Part shown: positions 35,605 to 44,399 of the stretch, in pieces
Position numbering within the stretch: position 1 is the stretch's first letter
Layout: every line of letters begins with the position of its first letter
DNA from: Paenibacillus marchantiophytorum
GTDB lineage: Bacteria; Bacillota; Bacilli; Paenibacillales; NBRC-103111
Direction of reading: 5' to 3'
Length of the DNA: 64,000 nt
NCBI RefSeq assembly: GCF_014640555.1
Contig: NZ_BMHE01000023.1
Span: forward strand, 1-64,000
The notes under the pieces: generated by a model
What the model saw: only the letters and a program-made list of their open reading frames with translations
Databases searched by the model: none
What the model was told of the DNA's origin: nothing
Made by a program: the position numbers and the translations under genes

Positions 35605-36696
35605 TTATATGACACTTACCATTACTGCGACATAGGTTACTACTGCAAGAATCAGACCCATACAGATGACACTCAGGGAAGCTTTCTGTCTTTTGACAAA
35701 TACGATGAGCATCGTAGCTACCAGTAGGGCGGCCAGAAGTATGAGAGCAATACTCCATACATTAACGCCGACTTTAACGATAAAATCAGCGGGGAGTTGA
35801 TTAAATCTTGTAAATAAACTGGATGGTTGGGTTAGTTTTATTGTGTTTGCGATACTTAGTTCATGAGGCGGATTTTGTTGTCCCATTACGGATGTAGCCG
35901 ACAGAACAAAAATGGCCATAATACTTTCAACTCGCAGCCAAGGCTTTGGGTCGTAGTTTGGATTGGATAAGAATTTGCGCTTTGTTAGGAAACCATTCAT
36001 AAAGGCGATAACGAATAGCGGAATAATCAGTACATGTTTGATTAGCAAGGTTTGACCATACGTTATCATCCAGGCATTCAAATACTCAGGAACAATAAAG
36101 TTCATGAGAATAAGTCCTGCCACCATGGTTACGGATACACAAATCCATGCAACCGGGCTAAACCATTTGAAAAAAGTCTGCCAATGCTGCTGATCTTTCG
36201 AGAACCAAGCAACACTTATCAAGATGCCTATCCAAACAGAGACAGCAAGAAAGTGAGAACTGTGTGTAAGAAATCCTTTTATTGCAAAATTGGATGCGCA
36301 ATGACTTGCCCAGCCAAAAGCTCCAATCAGCCCTACAGTGAAAATTAAGCCGATAATATCCACTAAGGGCTCTTTCTTGGAACCGCGCAATATCCGAATA
36401 AAAATGACGGCAAAAGAGAAAAAGAGCGTATATAACCATGCATGCCCCATTTTAAAATCAAGAAGAACGCCTTTACCTATAACCCAATAGCTTTCCCCAA
36501 AGTCCTTTGCGAAGAAGTCAATGATCTTAAACACAGGTGCAAAAGATAAGAGCGCAATGCCGGCTGTGCATAAAATGATCAACCAATTCGGTATTTCGAT
36601 TGAGGGACGTTTATCTGGTGGGATTAGACTTAGGATTTGCGCTCCAGTGATGATGCAAAAGCAGATGTATAACAGGGTTTCCGTTACATAAATCAT
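35605..36696 (-). CDS. CopD-family protein, convergent paralogue
   Basis: 363 residues and clearly related to its convergent neighbour: MIYVTETLLYICFCIITGAQ, FGWASHCASNFAIKGFLTHSSHF and MGQQNPPHE align with it. About nine membrane helices. The two genes end 11 bp apart. No CopC gene accompanies this copy; it lies downstream of the P-type ATPase on the minus strand and may be co-transcribed with it (44-bp gap). AGGAG precedes the start at a long distance. Confidence 0.88.
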   Translation of the reverse strand: MIYVTETLLYICFCIITGAQILSLIPPDKRPSIEIPNWLIILCTAGIALLSFAPVFKIIDFFAKDFGESYWVIGKGVLLDFKMGHAWLYTLFFSFAVIFIRILRGSKKEPLVDIIGLIFTVGLIGAFGWASHCASNFAIKGFLTHSSHFLAVSVWIGILISVAWFSKDQQHWQTFFKWFSPVAWICVSVTMVAGLILMNFIVPEYLNAWMITYGQTLLIKHVLIIPLFVIAFMNGFLTKRKFLSNPNYDPKPWLRVESIMAIFVLSATSVMGQQNPPHELSIANTIKLTQPSSLFTRFNQLPADFIVKVGVNVWSIALILLAALLVATMLIVFVKRQKASLSVICMGLILAVVTYVAVMVSVI

Positions 36697-36740
36697 CGAA
36701 TAGTCGTTCTCCTATATGCTCGTTTTTAAGACAGTATTGT

Positions 36741-38885
36741 TTATGATTTTTTTTGTATCAGTATCGTGAGGCTGACTAGTGTAACAAAGATAGTTGCTCC
36801 CATATCGGACAAAATAGCAATCCATAATGTAAGCAATCCAGGAATCGTAAGCAGCAGAGCAATAAGTTTTAATCCAAGTGCGACGGATATGTTAAAACGG
36901 ATGACGGAATTAACTCTTTTGGCGATAGATACGGCTTCAGGCAGTTTGCCCAAATGATCCTGCATGAGCACGATATCCGCAGTCTCAATGGCGCTGTCTG
37001 TGCCTTTGCCCATCGCGATGCCAAGCTGAGCGGATGCCAGGGCAGGGGCATCGTTGATGCCATCGCCAATCATCGCAACACGGCCATTTTTCGCTAACTC
37101 CTTGATTTTATTTACTTTATCTTCGGGGAGAAGACCGCCATAATAGGCTGTCACGCCTACCAAGTTGGCTACTTTCTCAGCAGTCTTTTGATGATCGCCA
37201 GTTAGCATAACCGTACGTTTGATACCTACTTTATGCAGTTCTTCGATGACAGATTTACTTTCCTCGCGGATTTCATCGCTTATTCCGAACATGCCGAGAA
37301 CTCGCTGATTATCGGCCACTAAGACTAGTGTCAGCCCTTGCTCTTTAAGGTCGTTAATTTGCTTTTGAATGTCAGCAGAGAGTTCAATATGCTCCATACT
37401 TTTTTCATTGCCTAGCCAATATTGATTTCCTTGAACGCGAGCCTCGATACCACGGCCAGAAACGGTTTGGATGTCATCGGGTGCTGGAACATCCATCGGA
37501 CTTTCGTTAACTTTCTTCATGATTGCTTTGGCTAGAGGGTGGGAGGAAGATTTCTCGATTGATGCCGCGACCATAAGGAACCGTTCTTCGTCAAATACAA
37601 TGGTTTGTTCAACATGCGGCTCGCCTTTGGTTAAAGTGCCTGTTTTATCAAAAGCAAGCGTGTCGATTTTACCTAGTTGTTCTAGAAACACGCCGCCTTT
37701 TATCAGAATACCGTTGCGTGCATTTCGGGTAATACCCGAGACGATGGCAATTGGAGAAGATAGAATAAGAGCACACGGACAACCTACAATTAAAACGGCT
37801 AAGCCTTGATAAACCCATTTACTCCAGTCACCACCAAGTAAAAGGGGAGGAATTAGGATGACAAGGGCAGATATAGCCATAATAATCGGGGTATAGTATT
37901 TCGCGAACTTATTGATAAACAGTTCCGTAGGTGTTTTTGTTTCTTGTGCTTCTTCCACAAGATGCAATATTTTAGCCAATGATGAATCTTTATATGCCTT
38001 ATCTACAGCAACATGAAGGACACCTTCGTTATTAATACTCCCTCCAAAAACGGGTTCTCCAGTGGACTTTTCAACGGGTAAAGATTCTCCTGTTATAGCA
38101 GCTTCGTTGACCGAGCTTTTTCCTGCTGTTACCGTACCATCGGACGGGATTTTCTCGCCTGGCTTTACAATGACTAAATCGCCAACCTTTAAGGAGGCAA
38201 TGGGGACAACGGACTCTATTCCATTGTTCAATATATGGGCTTCTTTTGGAGCTACTTTAAGCAAAGTCTCCATGGACCGGCGTGCTTTTTCCATGCCTAG
38301 CCCCTCGAGCAGTTCATTCAGACCGAAGAGAATAGCTACAAGCGTGGCTTCTTTCCAATCACCAATTGAAACAGCGCCAATAAGAGCAATCGTCATTAGC
38401 GTATCAATATTGAACCGGAACGCGAATAAGTTTTTAAGCCCTTTTAGAAAAGTTGAGTATCCACTTAATAAGATGGCAATTACATACATGCCGATCTGTA
38501 GAGTAGCGTTTAATTGATTGCCGAAAATGAAAGCTGCGGCGTAAATAACAGCTGAAACAATGAGAAGTATCATTATTTTTTTTGAACTGCCGTGCTCGTG
38601 ACTATGTGTATGCCCATCTCCATGATCGTGACCATGACTATGATCGTGATGCTTGTGAGAGCCGCTATGATCATGATCGTTATGATCGTGAGTACGATCA
38701 ATATAAGCATTATCTGATTTAAGAATTCGCTCTACATCTGGGAAAGAGACACGTGAATCAAGCTTTAACTTTCCAGAATTGTAACTAAGTGTTGCAGTTT
38801 CACCGTAGTCCAACTTTTTGATCTGCTGCTCTAGCCCCATTGCACAATTACCGCAAGAAAGGCCTTTTACGCGATATTCATTCAT
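36741..38885 (-). CDS. cadA: Zn/Cd/Pb-exporting P1B-type ATPase
   Basis: 714 residues. The N-terminal metal domain has GLSCGNC (8-14), then a long His/Asp-rich stretch (about 65-105) that probably binds zinc. The membrane part has the CPC motif (GCPCALILSSP). Catalytic motifs AFDKTGTLTKG, an HP dipeptide (SSSHPLAKAI), MLTGDH and GDGINDAPALA are intact. The short C-terminus with DMGATIFVTL and a final Lys-rich end agrees with ZntA/CadA subgroup 1B-2. The promoter at 38927-38955 is overlapped by an ArsR-type operator, so induction by metal is likely. AGAAGG precedes the start. Confidence 0.94.
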   Translation of the reverse strand: MNEYRVKGLSCGNCAMGLEQQIKKLDYGETATLSYNSGKLKLDSRVSFPDVERILKSDNAYIDRTHDHNDHDHSGSHKHHDHSHGHDHGDGHTHSHEHGSSKKIMILLIVSAVIYAAAFIFGNQLNATLQIGMYVIAILLSGYSTFLKGLKNLFAFRFNIDTLMTIALIGAVSIGDWKEATLVAILFGLNELLEGLGMEKARRSMETLLKVAPKEAHILNNGIESVVPIASLKVGDLVIVKPGEKIPSDGTVTAGKSSVNEAAITGESLPVEKSTGEPVFGGSINNEGVLHVAVDKAYKDSSLAKILHLVEEAQETKTPTELFINKFAKYYTPIIMAISALVILIPPLLLGGDWSKWVYQGLAVLIVGCPCALILSSPIAIVSGITRNARNGILIKGGVFLEQLGKIDTLAFDKTGTLTKGEPHVEQTIVFDEERFLMVAASIEKSSSHPLAKAIMKKVNESPMDVPAPDDIQTVSGRGIEARVQGNQYWLGNEKSMEHIELSADIQKQINDLKEQGLTLVLVADNQRVLGMFGISDEIREESKSVIEELHKVGIKRTVMLTGDHQKTAEKVANLVGVTAYYGGLLPEDKVNKIKELAKNGRVAMIGDGINDAPALASAQLGIAMGKGTDSAIETADIVLMQDHLGKLPEAVSIAKRVNSVIRFNISVALGLKLIALLLTIPGLLTLWIAILSDMGATIFVTLVSLTILIQKKS

Positions 38886-38902
38886 TAGACAAACCTTCTT
38901 TC

Positions 38903-38926
38903 ATGAATATATGAGTACATATTCAT
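38903..38926. promoter_or_regulatory. ArsR-type operator at the P-type ATPase promoter
   Basis: A 24-bp imperfect palindrome with outer arms ATGAATAT and ATATTCAT, as in SmtB/CzrA sites. It abuts the -10 box and covers the probable start of transcription, so a bound repressor would block the gene. Confidence 0.8.
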
Positions 38927-38955
38927 ATAATATGCCGATTTGATAATTATGTCAA
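38927..38955 (-). promoter_or_regulatory. Promoter of the P-type ATPase gene
   Basis: On the minus strand TTGACA (38955-38950) and TATTAT (38932-38927) are spaced by 17 bp. Confidence 0.82.
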
Positions 38956-39064
38956 ACGCGTTTGATAAGCTTTATTTTGCACCCAGTATTCTGAACTTAG
39001 TATGACCCGAACGGGCCATATTGTGCGTTGATCTTGTCTAGCACATGAAAATTTTCTATGCGTC

Positions 39065-39149
39065 TTAAACGTTCTGTGGTCTTGTTACAAGATAAACCGC
39101 GAAGTTAGCGAGAATAAGCACATATAGCTCATATAGCTTGCCTATTCAT
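39065..39149 (-). pseudogene. Possible decayed holin-like toxin micro-gene
   Basis: On the minus strand a GGGGGTGAT site of the kind found before small holin-like toxins is followed by ATG codons. A hydrophobic frame (ELYVLILANFAVYLVTR) ends at a stop, but it is out of frame by one base with the ATG at 39149. It may be a broken toxin gene or chance. The remainder of 38956-39184 shows nothing else I can name. Confidence 0.2.
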
Positions 39150-39184
39150 CGCATGATCACCCCCGAATATAACAAATTTTATAG

Positions 39185-39217
39185 AACCTAGCCTGCGGCC
39201 GCAGGCTAGGTTTTTAG
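39185..39217 (+). terminator. Perfect palindromic hairpin with T-tail
   Basis: AACCTAGCCTGCGG and CCGCAGGCTAGGTT are exact reverse complements, followed by TTTTT. It borders the tandem repeat array. No plus-strand gene lies upstream of it. Confidence 0.55.
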
Positions 39218-39705
39218 CGCTGAAATTTAGCGTTACGGAGGGAAGGGAGCTCAAAGTGGGATCAGTAACGTTGAAAAACAGCGTTACAGGTAGAGCAGAG
39301 CCCCGCTGGGCGCTTTTCAGGTGAGATAACGCTGAAATTCAGCGTTACGGAGGGAAGGGAGCCCAAAGTGGAGGCTGTAACGTTGAAAAACAGCGTTACA
39401 GGTAGAGTTGAGCCCCGCTGCGCCGCTTTTCAGGTGAGTTAACGCTGAAATTCAGCGTTACGGAGGGAAGGGAGCTCAAAGTGGGATCAGTAACGTTGAA
39501 AAACAGCGTTACAGGTAGAGCAGAGCCCCGCTGGGCCGCTTTTCAGGTGAGTTAACGCTGAAATTCAGCGTTATGGAGGGAAGGGAGCCCAAAGTGGGAT
39601 CAGTAACGTTGAAAAACAGCGTTACAAGTAGAGCAGAGCCCCGCTGGGCCGCTTTTCAGGTGAGTTAACGCTGAAATTCAGCGTTATAGAGGGAAGGAGC
39701 TCCCA
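39216..39705. repeat. 113-bp tandem repeat with paired palindromes (family B)
   Basis: About 4.4 units. The palindrome AACGCTGAAATTCAGCGTT begins near 39218, 39328, 39443, 39556 and 39669, and a related palindrome GTAACGTTGAA..CAGCGTTAC lies between. Centres alternate at about 50 and 61-63 bp. Spacer text (GGAGGGAAGGGAGC, GAGCCCCGCTGGG) is nearly identical between units, so expansion is recent. There is no open frame. Confidence 0.92.
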
Positions 39706-39739
39706 TTTTGAGCGACACGGATCCCCCTAGAAACAGGTT

Positions 39740-39935
39740 ATCATTCTAACGAACTGTATGATGCTTAAAGCTGGAAAAAAGGGTACTTGGGGCGAATTAA
39801 CGAATTGTATTGGCGTTATTGAGCAGTATGTTGGCGGAATGCGGGTCATTTATCTGAAATAAAGCGTCTGGAATTCGATAGCTTATCTAATGGCAGCTAT
39901 TTTGCTCATATAAGGGTTGTGGAGTTCGTAAGGGG
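39740..39935. repeat. Family A-like inverted-core element
   Basis: Forward cores CGAACTGTAT (39750) and CGAATTGTAT (39801) are 51 bp apart; inverted cores ending GGAATTCG (to 39877) and GGAGTTCG (to 39928) are also 51 bp apart, with about 67 bp between the middle pair. The text before the last core (GCAGCTATTTTGCTCATATAAGG) resembles that in family A. It is probably a distant relative. Confidence 0.65.
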
Positions 39936-39950
39936 CACCCGGTCATTCCG

Positions 39951-40058
39951 GAGCACTCCCCGGCTCTGAGCACTGCCGATCACTCCCCGGCTCTGAGCAC
40001 TGCCGAGCACTCCCAGGCTCCAATCACTGCCGATCACTCCCCAGCCCCCGGGCACTCC
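39951..40058. repeat. 27-bp GC-rich tandem repeat
   Basis: GAGCACTCCC/GATCACTCCC recurs at 39951, 39978, 40005 and 40032, a 27-bp period with few changes. It is next to the 3' end of the LuxR gene. There is no coding frame. Confidence 0.88.
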
Positions 40059-40099
40059 CCGAGGTCATCTGGGCACTGGGCAGGCACAGCTCATCCCGC

Positions 40100-41176
40100 T
40101 TAACGCAGGCTAAATCGGGAAAACAAAAGCCAAATGAGCTCTCTGCGGCTCGTTACGCCTGTTTTAAGAAAAATTGATTTGAGATGATCCTGCACCGTGT
40201 AGGTGGAAATATGGAGGGCATTCGCCAGCTCTTTGGTAGAAGATCCGCGCAGAATCTGGTCAAGGATCTGTTTTTCGCGTTCAGATAGCCCATACGCTTC
40301 CGCGATGAGCGGTAATGTATCGGAGGGCTTGGCCTGTTCGAACCAAATGGCAATTTGGACGGATGAGGAGGTATGCCGGAGAATGCTGGCTTGAATGCTC
40401 AGGTAAGGACCCTCTGGCGTTCTTATGCGCACCTTGGCTGTGAAGCCCCGTTCTTCTGCATCGGCAACGCCCGATAAGGCTCGGAAGCTAACAGCACGGA
40501 TAGGTCTAGGCAGCGTCTCGTTATCAATGCCCTCCCATTGCCGAAGATGTGCCATCCAGCGGTCCCCGACTGTATTGGAAGACAGCATAGCAAGATGGTC
40601 GGATAGAATCACTAGCCCCGATTCCTCTTTCATCTGGATGGTTTCCTCAGAGGGAAGCTCCAGGCTTCGTTGACGTAGATGGAAGGCGATGGTAGGGACA
40701 AGGGAAGCGATGCATCCACGCTCGTTCTCACTAAACAGCGGACGATCGTCATAGCGAAATAACGTCAAATATCCCCAACAAGCCCCTTGGTACATGAGCG
40801 CTGCCCGCAATTCATCTTTGTATCCGGCAGGGAGCAGCACATTCCTGTAGCGGGTGCTTCGCTCTAATTGCCCATTCGTCGCGCCGCTCAACGTAGCTAC
40901 AGGGTCAGCAGCCAGTACCAGCTGACTGTAGGCATTAATATCCTCATGCAAGTATTCATATTCGAACAGAAGGTGATGAATCGCTTCAATGCCTTCCTCT
41001 GTAACAGCTCCTGTGCATAGAAGGGTCTGCGGATCAACGGTGGTGAAACAGGCACCGTCAAAGGGCAGAGACTCTCGCAATATACCAAGTAATGCTGATC
41101 TGTATGCCAGCGAACTGCTCGTGCTTTTCTCCAGATTGCGTATCTTCCTTCGGATAGCTTCCCATTCTTCTTTCAT
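40100..41176 (-). CDS. LuxR-family transcriptional regulator with GAF-like sensor
   Basis: 358 residues. The N-terminal 170 residues look like a GAF-type ligand domain (FDGACFTTVDPQTLLCTGAV, ALMYQGACWGYLTLFRYDDR). The C-terminal 65 residues are a LuxR helix-turn-helix (LSEREKQILDQILRGSSTKE then LANALHISTYTVQDHLKSIF). It is transcribed away from the ABC-methyltransferase-dehydrogenase operon. A perfect 18-bp palindrome between them, overlapping the operon's -35 region, is a likely binding site, so activation is the best guess. AGGAGA precedes the start. Confidence 0.9.
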   Translation of the reverse strand: MKEEWEAIRRKIRNLEKSTSSSLAYRSALLGILRESLPFDGACFTTVDPQTLLCTGAVTEEGIEAIHHLLFEYEYLHEDINAYSQLVLAADPVATLSGATNGQLERSTRYRNVLLPAGYKDELRAALMYQGACWGYLTLFRYDDRPLFSENERGCIASLVPTIAFHLRQRSLELPSEETIQMKEESGLVILSDHLAMLSSNTVGDRWMAHLRQWEGIDNETLPRPIRAVSFRALSGVADAEERGFTAKVRIRTPEGPYLSIQASILRHTSSSVQIAIWFEQAKPSDTLPLIAEAYGLSEREKQILDQILRGSSTKELANALHISTYTVQDHLKSIFLKTGVTSRRELIWLLFSRFSLR

Positions 41177-41229
41177 AGTGGATCATTCTCCTATGTCTAT
41201 GTTGTTCATCCAAAGTAGGCTAGGGACAA

Positions 41230-41247
41230 ATCCCACATTTGTGGGAT
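41230..41247. promoter_or_regulatory. Perfect 18-bp palindrome, probable LuxR-protein site
   Basis: ATCCCACATTTGTGGGAT is a perfect inverted repeat. It ends at the position of a poor -35 hexamer that would serve the TATAAT at 41269-41274, the usual place for an activator. Confidence 0.65.
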
Positions 41248-41272
41248 AGTGATTTCCATCCTCATCCGTATA

Positions 41273-41291
41273 ATTGAGAATGATTCTTAAT
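41273..41291. promoter_or_regulatory. Fur-box-like operator
   Basis: ATTGAGAATGATTCTTAAT is a 9-1-9 inverted repeat with a single mismatch and fits the Fur box pattern TGAnAATnATTnTCA. It overlaps the -10 box and the likely start site of the operon downstream. Confidence 0.7.
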
Positions 41292-41329
41292 CTAAGTTTA
41301 CAGGATACGAGAGGAGTTGGAAAGACCAT

Positions 41330-42328
41330 ATGCGATCTTTACCCCGTTACTTGTTTCGTTCATTCTTGATGGGTTTGCTTGTAATTACCGCTTTGACAGG
41401 CTGCTCCACAACAAATAGCAGCAATCAGGTTGTTCCCTCACAGGGGCCGATTTCTCCGATTGCCAAGGTTACATTGGTCTCGCCCAAGGCGCCTTCGTTG
41501 CTGCCAGCCTTGCTGGTGGAACAGCAGAAAGAGGCTGGCATAGAGCTCAAGGTGGAGACGTGGGACACAATGGAACAACTGCTGGCCCGTATTCAAAACA
41601 ACGACGCGCAGTTTATCGCTGCCCCGCTCAATGTAGGGGCCAATATCTACAAGAAAGGACTGCCCCTGCAGCTGCTTCACGTGAATACATGGGGTTCGAT
41701 GTATTTGATCTCGCTCGATCCCAACGTACACAGCTTACCGGACATGGCTAATAAAACGGTTTATATCCCCGGCCAAGGCGGCCCTCCTGATATATTGACG
41801 CGTTATTTGATCAAAAAAGAAGGACTCGAAGGTCAAATTAAGCTCGCTTACGGCGTCATACCGGACATCATGCAGCAATTGGCTGCTGGGACCATCAAGT
41901 ATGCGGTGCTGCCGGAACCGGTGCTTAGCGGTCTGCGACTGAAATCTGCCAATTCCTTGATTGAAGTTATCGATTATCAGAAGAGCTGGCGAGCCAGCTT
42001 CGGGGAAGATTTGCCGCAGACAGGCGTGTTCGTTAATCCAGCATGGGCCAAAGCGCACCCAACTGAAATTGCTCAGTTCCAAACACAGTATCAAAAAGCG
42101 CTGAACGAAATGGTCAAAAAACCGGGGACGGCGCTGAAATTAGCAGAGGGAGCGTTCGGCCTGCCGGAGGCAGCACTTGTACAAGCGATGCCACACATTT
42201 CTTTGATTTTCAAAAATGCAGTGGAAGCGAAACCAGAAGTGGAGCGTTATTTCAACATTTTGCTGCAAGCTGATCCAGATTCGATCGGGGGTTCTTTGCC
42301 GGATGCAGGTTTTTACTACGGCTTCTAA
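41330..42328 (+). CDS. ABC transporter substrate-binding lipoprotein (SsuA/TauA/NMT1 type)
   Basis: 332 residues with lipobox LTGC (Cys25). The fold signatures are those of nitrate/sulfonate/thiamine-precursor binding proteins (WDTMEQLLARIQNNDAQFIAAPLN, IPGQGGPPDILTRYLIKKEGLE, VLPEPV). The ligand is unknown. It opens an operon of five overlapping genes controlled by a Fur-like box, so the ligand may have to do with iron supply or oxidative stress. A GAGGAG site lies about 17 bases upstream of the ATG. Confidence 0.9.
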   Translation: MRSLPRYLFRSFLMGLLVITALTGCSTTNSSNQVVPSQGPISPIAKVTLVSPKAPSLLPALLVEQQKEAGIELKVETWDTMEQLLARIQNNDAQFIAAPLNVGANIYKKGLPLQLLHVNTWGSMYLISLDPNVHSLPDMANKTVYIPGQGGPPDILTRYLIKKEGLEGQIKLAYGVIPDIMQQLAAGTIKYAVLPEPVLSGLRLKSANSLIEVIDYQKSWRASFGEDLPQTGVFVNPAWAKAHPTEIAQFQTQYQKALNEMVKKPGTALKLAEGAFGLPEAALVQAMPHISLIFKNAVEAKPEVERYFNILLQADPDSIGGSLPDAGFYYGF

Positions 42329-43109
42329 CAAATGGTCGCATTACTTAATATACCCCATGCTTCTTCTCTTATGGGAAGGCATTGCCCGTCTCTATCCGCC
42401 CGTCATCTTGCCTGGACCGATCGAGACCCTCCATGCGCTAGCTGCGCTCGTCACCAAAGGGGGCTTCTGGCAGCCAGTGGTTCATTCGTTTCTGCGTTTT
42501 GCCGCGGGGTTCGGCCTTTCACTAGTACTCGGTGGCGGGCTCGGCATAGGGGCTGGCAGGAATGAAACTGTCTTTAAGCTTGTCCGGCCTGCCATAACGC
42601 TGCTCCAAGCGGTTCCTCCTGTTTCCTGGATGCTGCTGGCGATTCTTTGGCTGGGCGTACAAGGAGGCGCGCAAATCTTGGTCGTGACGATTGCGCTGCT
42701 CCCCGTATTTTTCTTCAATTCGATTCAGGGGATAAGGCAGGTCCCTCGAGATCTACTGGAGATGGCAGCGGTCTTTGGAATAAGCCGAATGAAGAGACTG
42801 AGGGATATTGTTTGGCCTGCCATTGCCCCTTTTTGGTCAGCCGCGCTGACCGTTAGCATCGGAATGGGCTGGAAAACCGTGGTGATGTCGGAATTAATTA
42901 GCGGTCAGACGGGGATCGGCGCGGCGATGAATACGGCGAGAATTTATGTGAAAACAGAAGATGTCATGGCTTGGACGCTAGTCGTAGCGTTCCTGGGGAT
43001 TGTCCTGGAAGCTCTGGCGCGCAAATATACCGTGAATAAGAGAGGACGCTTAGCAGATGCAATTCAAGCAAGTCACCGTCAAATACGGGAATCATCGGAC
43101 CATTTTTGA
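42303..43109 (+). CDS. ABC transporter permease (SsuC/TauC type)
   Basis: 268 residues, six membrane helices. The coupling loop is EMAAVFGISRMKRLRDIVWPAIAP. It pairs with the binding lipoprotein and ATPase. I start it at 42303, which overlaps the upstream gene by 26 bp behind GGGGGT. A longer frame beginning at 42216 would add 29 residues that look like translated lipoprotein-gene sequence, not a real N-terminus. Confidence 0.88.
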   Translation: MQVFTTASNKWSHYLIYPMLLLLWEGIARLYPPVILPGPIETLHALAALVTKGGFWQPVVHSFLRFAAGFGLSLVLGGGLGIGAGRNETVFKLVRPAITLLQAVPPVSWMLLAILWLGVQGGAQILVVTIALLPVFFFNSIQGIRQVPRDLLEMAAVFGISRMKRLRDIVWPAIAPFWSAALTVSIGMGWKTVVMSELISGQTGIGAAMNTARIYVKTEDVMAWTLVVAFLGIVLEALARKYTVNKRGRLADAIQASHRQIRESSDHF

Positions 43110-43698
43110 GGATTTCTCATTGGACCTGACTGCAGGGCAGATCACATGCATCATGGGTGCCTCTGGGATCGGGAAAACAACGCTGCTGCGCATGGCAGCA
43201 GGCCTGGAGCAGCCATCTGGCGGGATGATTCATCGCATGGAGACATCCATAGGCATTGTATTCCAAGAGCCCAGGCTGCTGCCCTTTCAAACCGTATTAG
43301 AGAATGTACAGTGGGTGTTCGACCGAGAAGGAAATACAGAAACAAACAGATACGCACTATCCTTATTAGAAAAAGCTGGTCTGACTCACGTTCTGCATGA
43401 CTATCCTCATCAACTCAGCGGAGGTATGAAGCAGCGGGTTGCTATTGTGCGAGCCTTTGTATCCAGCCCACAGCTGCTCATTATGGATGAGCCGTTTCAA
43501 GGTCTTGATGCCTGGACAAAGAGGGAGATGCAGAAGCTGCTGCTTCTCTTGTGGAACAAGGAGAAGCCAACGGTGCTGCTGGCTACACATGACCAAGAAG
43601 AAGCGTTTGCATTGGGCAACCGTGTCATTGTATTGGGGGGAACCCCCGCGGCCATCATCGATGATAGGTCTACAGATAGAGAGGAGCTAAGAGGATGA
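43057..43698 (+). CDS. ABC transporter ATPase (SsuB/TauB type)
   Basis: 213 residues. Walker A GASGIGKTTL, Q-loop VFQEPRLLPF, signature LSGGMKQR, Walker B LLIMDEPFQGLD and the H-loop LATHDQEEA are complete. The protein energises the permease encoded just upstream, whose 3' end it overlaps by 53 bp. It is short for the family (usually 240-260) because the C-terminal extension is missing. GAGGACG precedes the start. Confidence 0.92.
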   Translation: MQFKQVTVKYGNHRTIFEDFSLDLTAGQITCIMGASGIGKTTLLRMAAGLEQPSGGMIHRMETSIGIVFQEPRLLPFQTVLENVQWVFDREGNTETNRYALSLLEKAGLTHVLHDYPHQLSGGMKQRVAIVRAFVSSPQLLIMDEPFQGLDAWTKREMQKLLLLLWNKEKPTVLLATHDQEEAFALGNRVIVLGGTPAAIIDDRSTDREELRG

Positions 43699-44399
43699 CG
43701 AATATAAAAAAAGCAATGAGCTGGGATGACCCCGACGTATATCGCTATGAAGAAACTATCGCTTTAAAAATACCCGGCTATCTCCATTTGTACGATATGA
43801 CGGATCGCCTGATAGCCGCACACTTGGAGAATGTTGCATCTGTGGAACTGCTCGTTATCGGGGCAGGCGGAGGGCAGGAACTGGTGACATTCGGCAAACG
43901 CCATGAAGCTTGGAAGATGACAGGCATTGATCCGTCTTCGCGCATGTTGGAAATTGCCAAGCTGCGTGTAGAACAAGCGGCGCTCAAACAGCAGATCACT
44001 TACGTCCAAGGGACAATTGAACAGCTTGAAGCGGGTCCACTTTTCGATGCGGCAACTTGTTTGCTCGTGCTTCATTTTGTCAAAGGATTGGCGCAGAAAC
44101 AAGATTTGCTTCATCGAATCGCCGAGCGTCTTAAACCGGGCTCGCCGATTTGCCTGGCAGCGATTAATGGGGAACCGGGCTCGGCTGCTTTTGAAATCCA
44201 AATGAAAGCCTGGAAAAGCCATATGCTTGATAAGGGGATTTCGCTCGAGGATTGGGAGCGCTTTGCAGCTTCCGTTGGTTACGAAACGGAGCCTGTATCC
44301 TCATCGGTGATTAATGAACTGCTGTTAGAGGCTGGTTTCAAACAAGCAACCCGATATTTCGGTTCCTATTTGATTGAGGGATGGATGGCTTTCCGATGA
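43695..44399 (+). CDS. SAM-dependent class I methyltransferase
   Basis: 234 residues. The SAM-binding motif I is ELLVIGAGGGQELVTFG, the acidic residue of motif II is in TGIDPSSRMLEIAK, and motif IV is FDAATCLLVLHFV. It is a small-molecule type methyltransferase of the Methyltransf_25/12 kind. The substrate is unknown. It overlaps the ATPase and the next gene by 4 bp each (ATGA), so it is firmly part of the operon and may act on the imported compound. Confidence 0.9.
   Translation: MTNIKKAMSWDDPDVYRYEETIALKIPGYLHLYDMTDRLIAAHLENVASVELLVIGAGGGQELVTFGKRHEAWKMTGIDPSSRMLEIAKLRVEQAALKQQITYVQGTIEQLEAGPLFDAATCLLVLHFVKGLAQKQDLLHRIAERLKPGSPICLAAINGEPGSAAFEIQMKAWKSHMLDKGISLEDWERFAASVGYETEPVSSSVINELLLEAGFKQATRYFGSYLIEGWMAFR

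Noticed and set aside
39216..39705. The regular repeats could be a CRISPR array.
   Set aside because: The spacers between palindromes are the same in every unit, the unit is 113 bp, and no cas gene is present.
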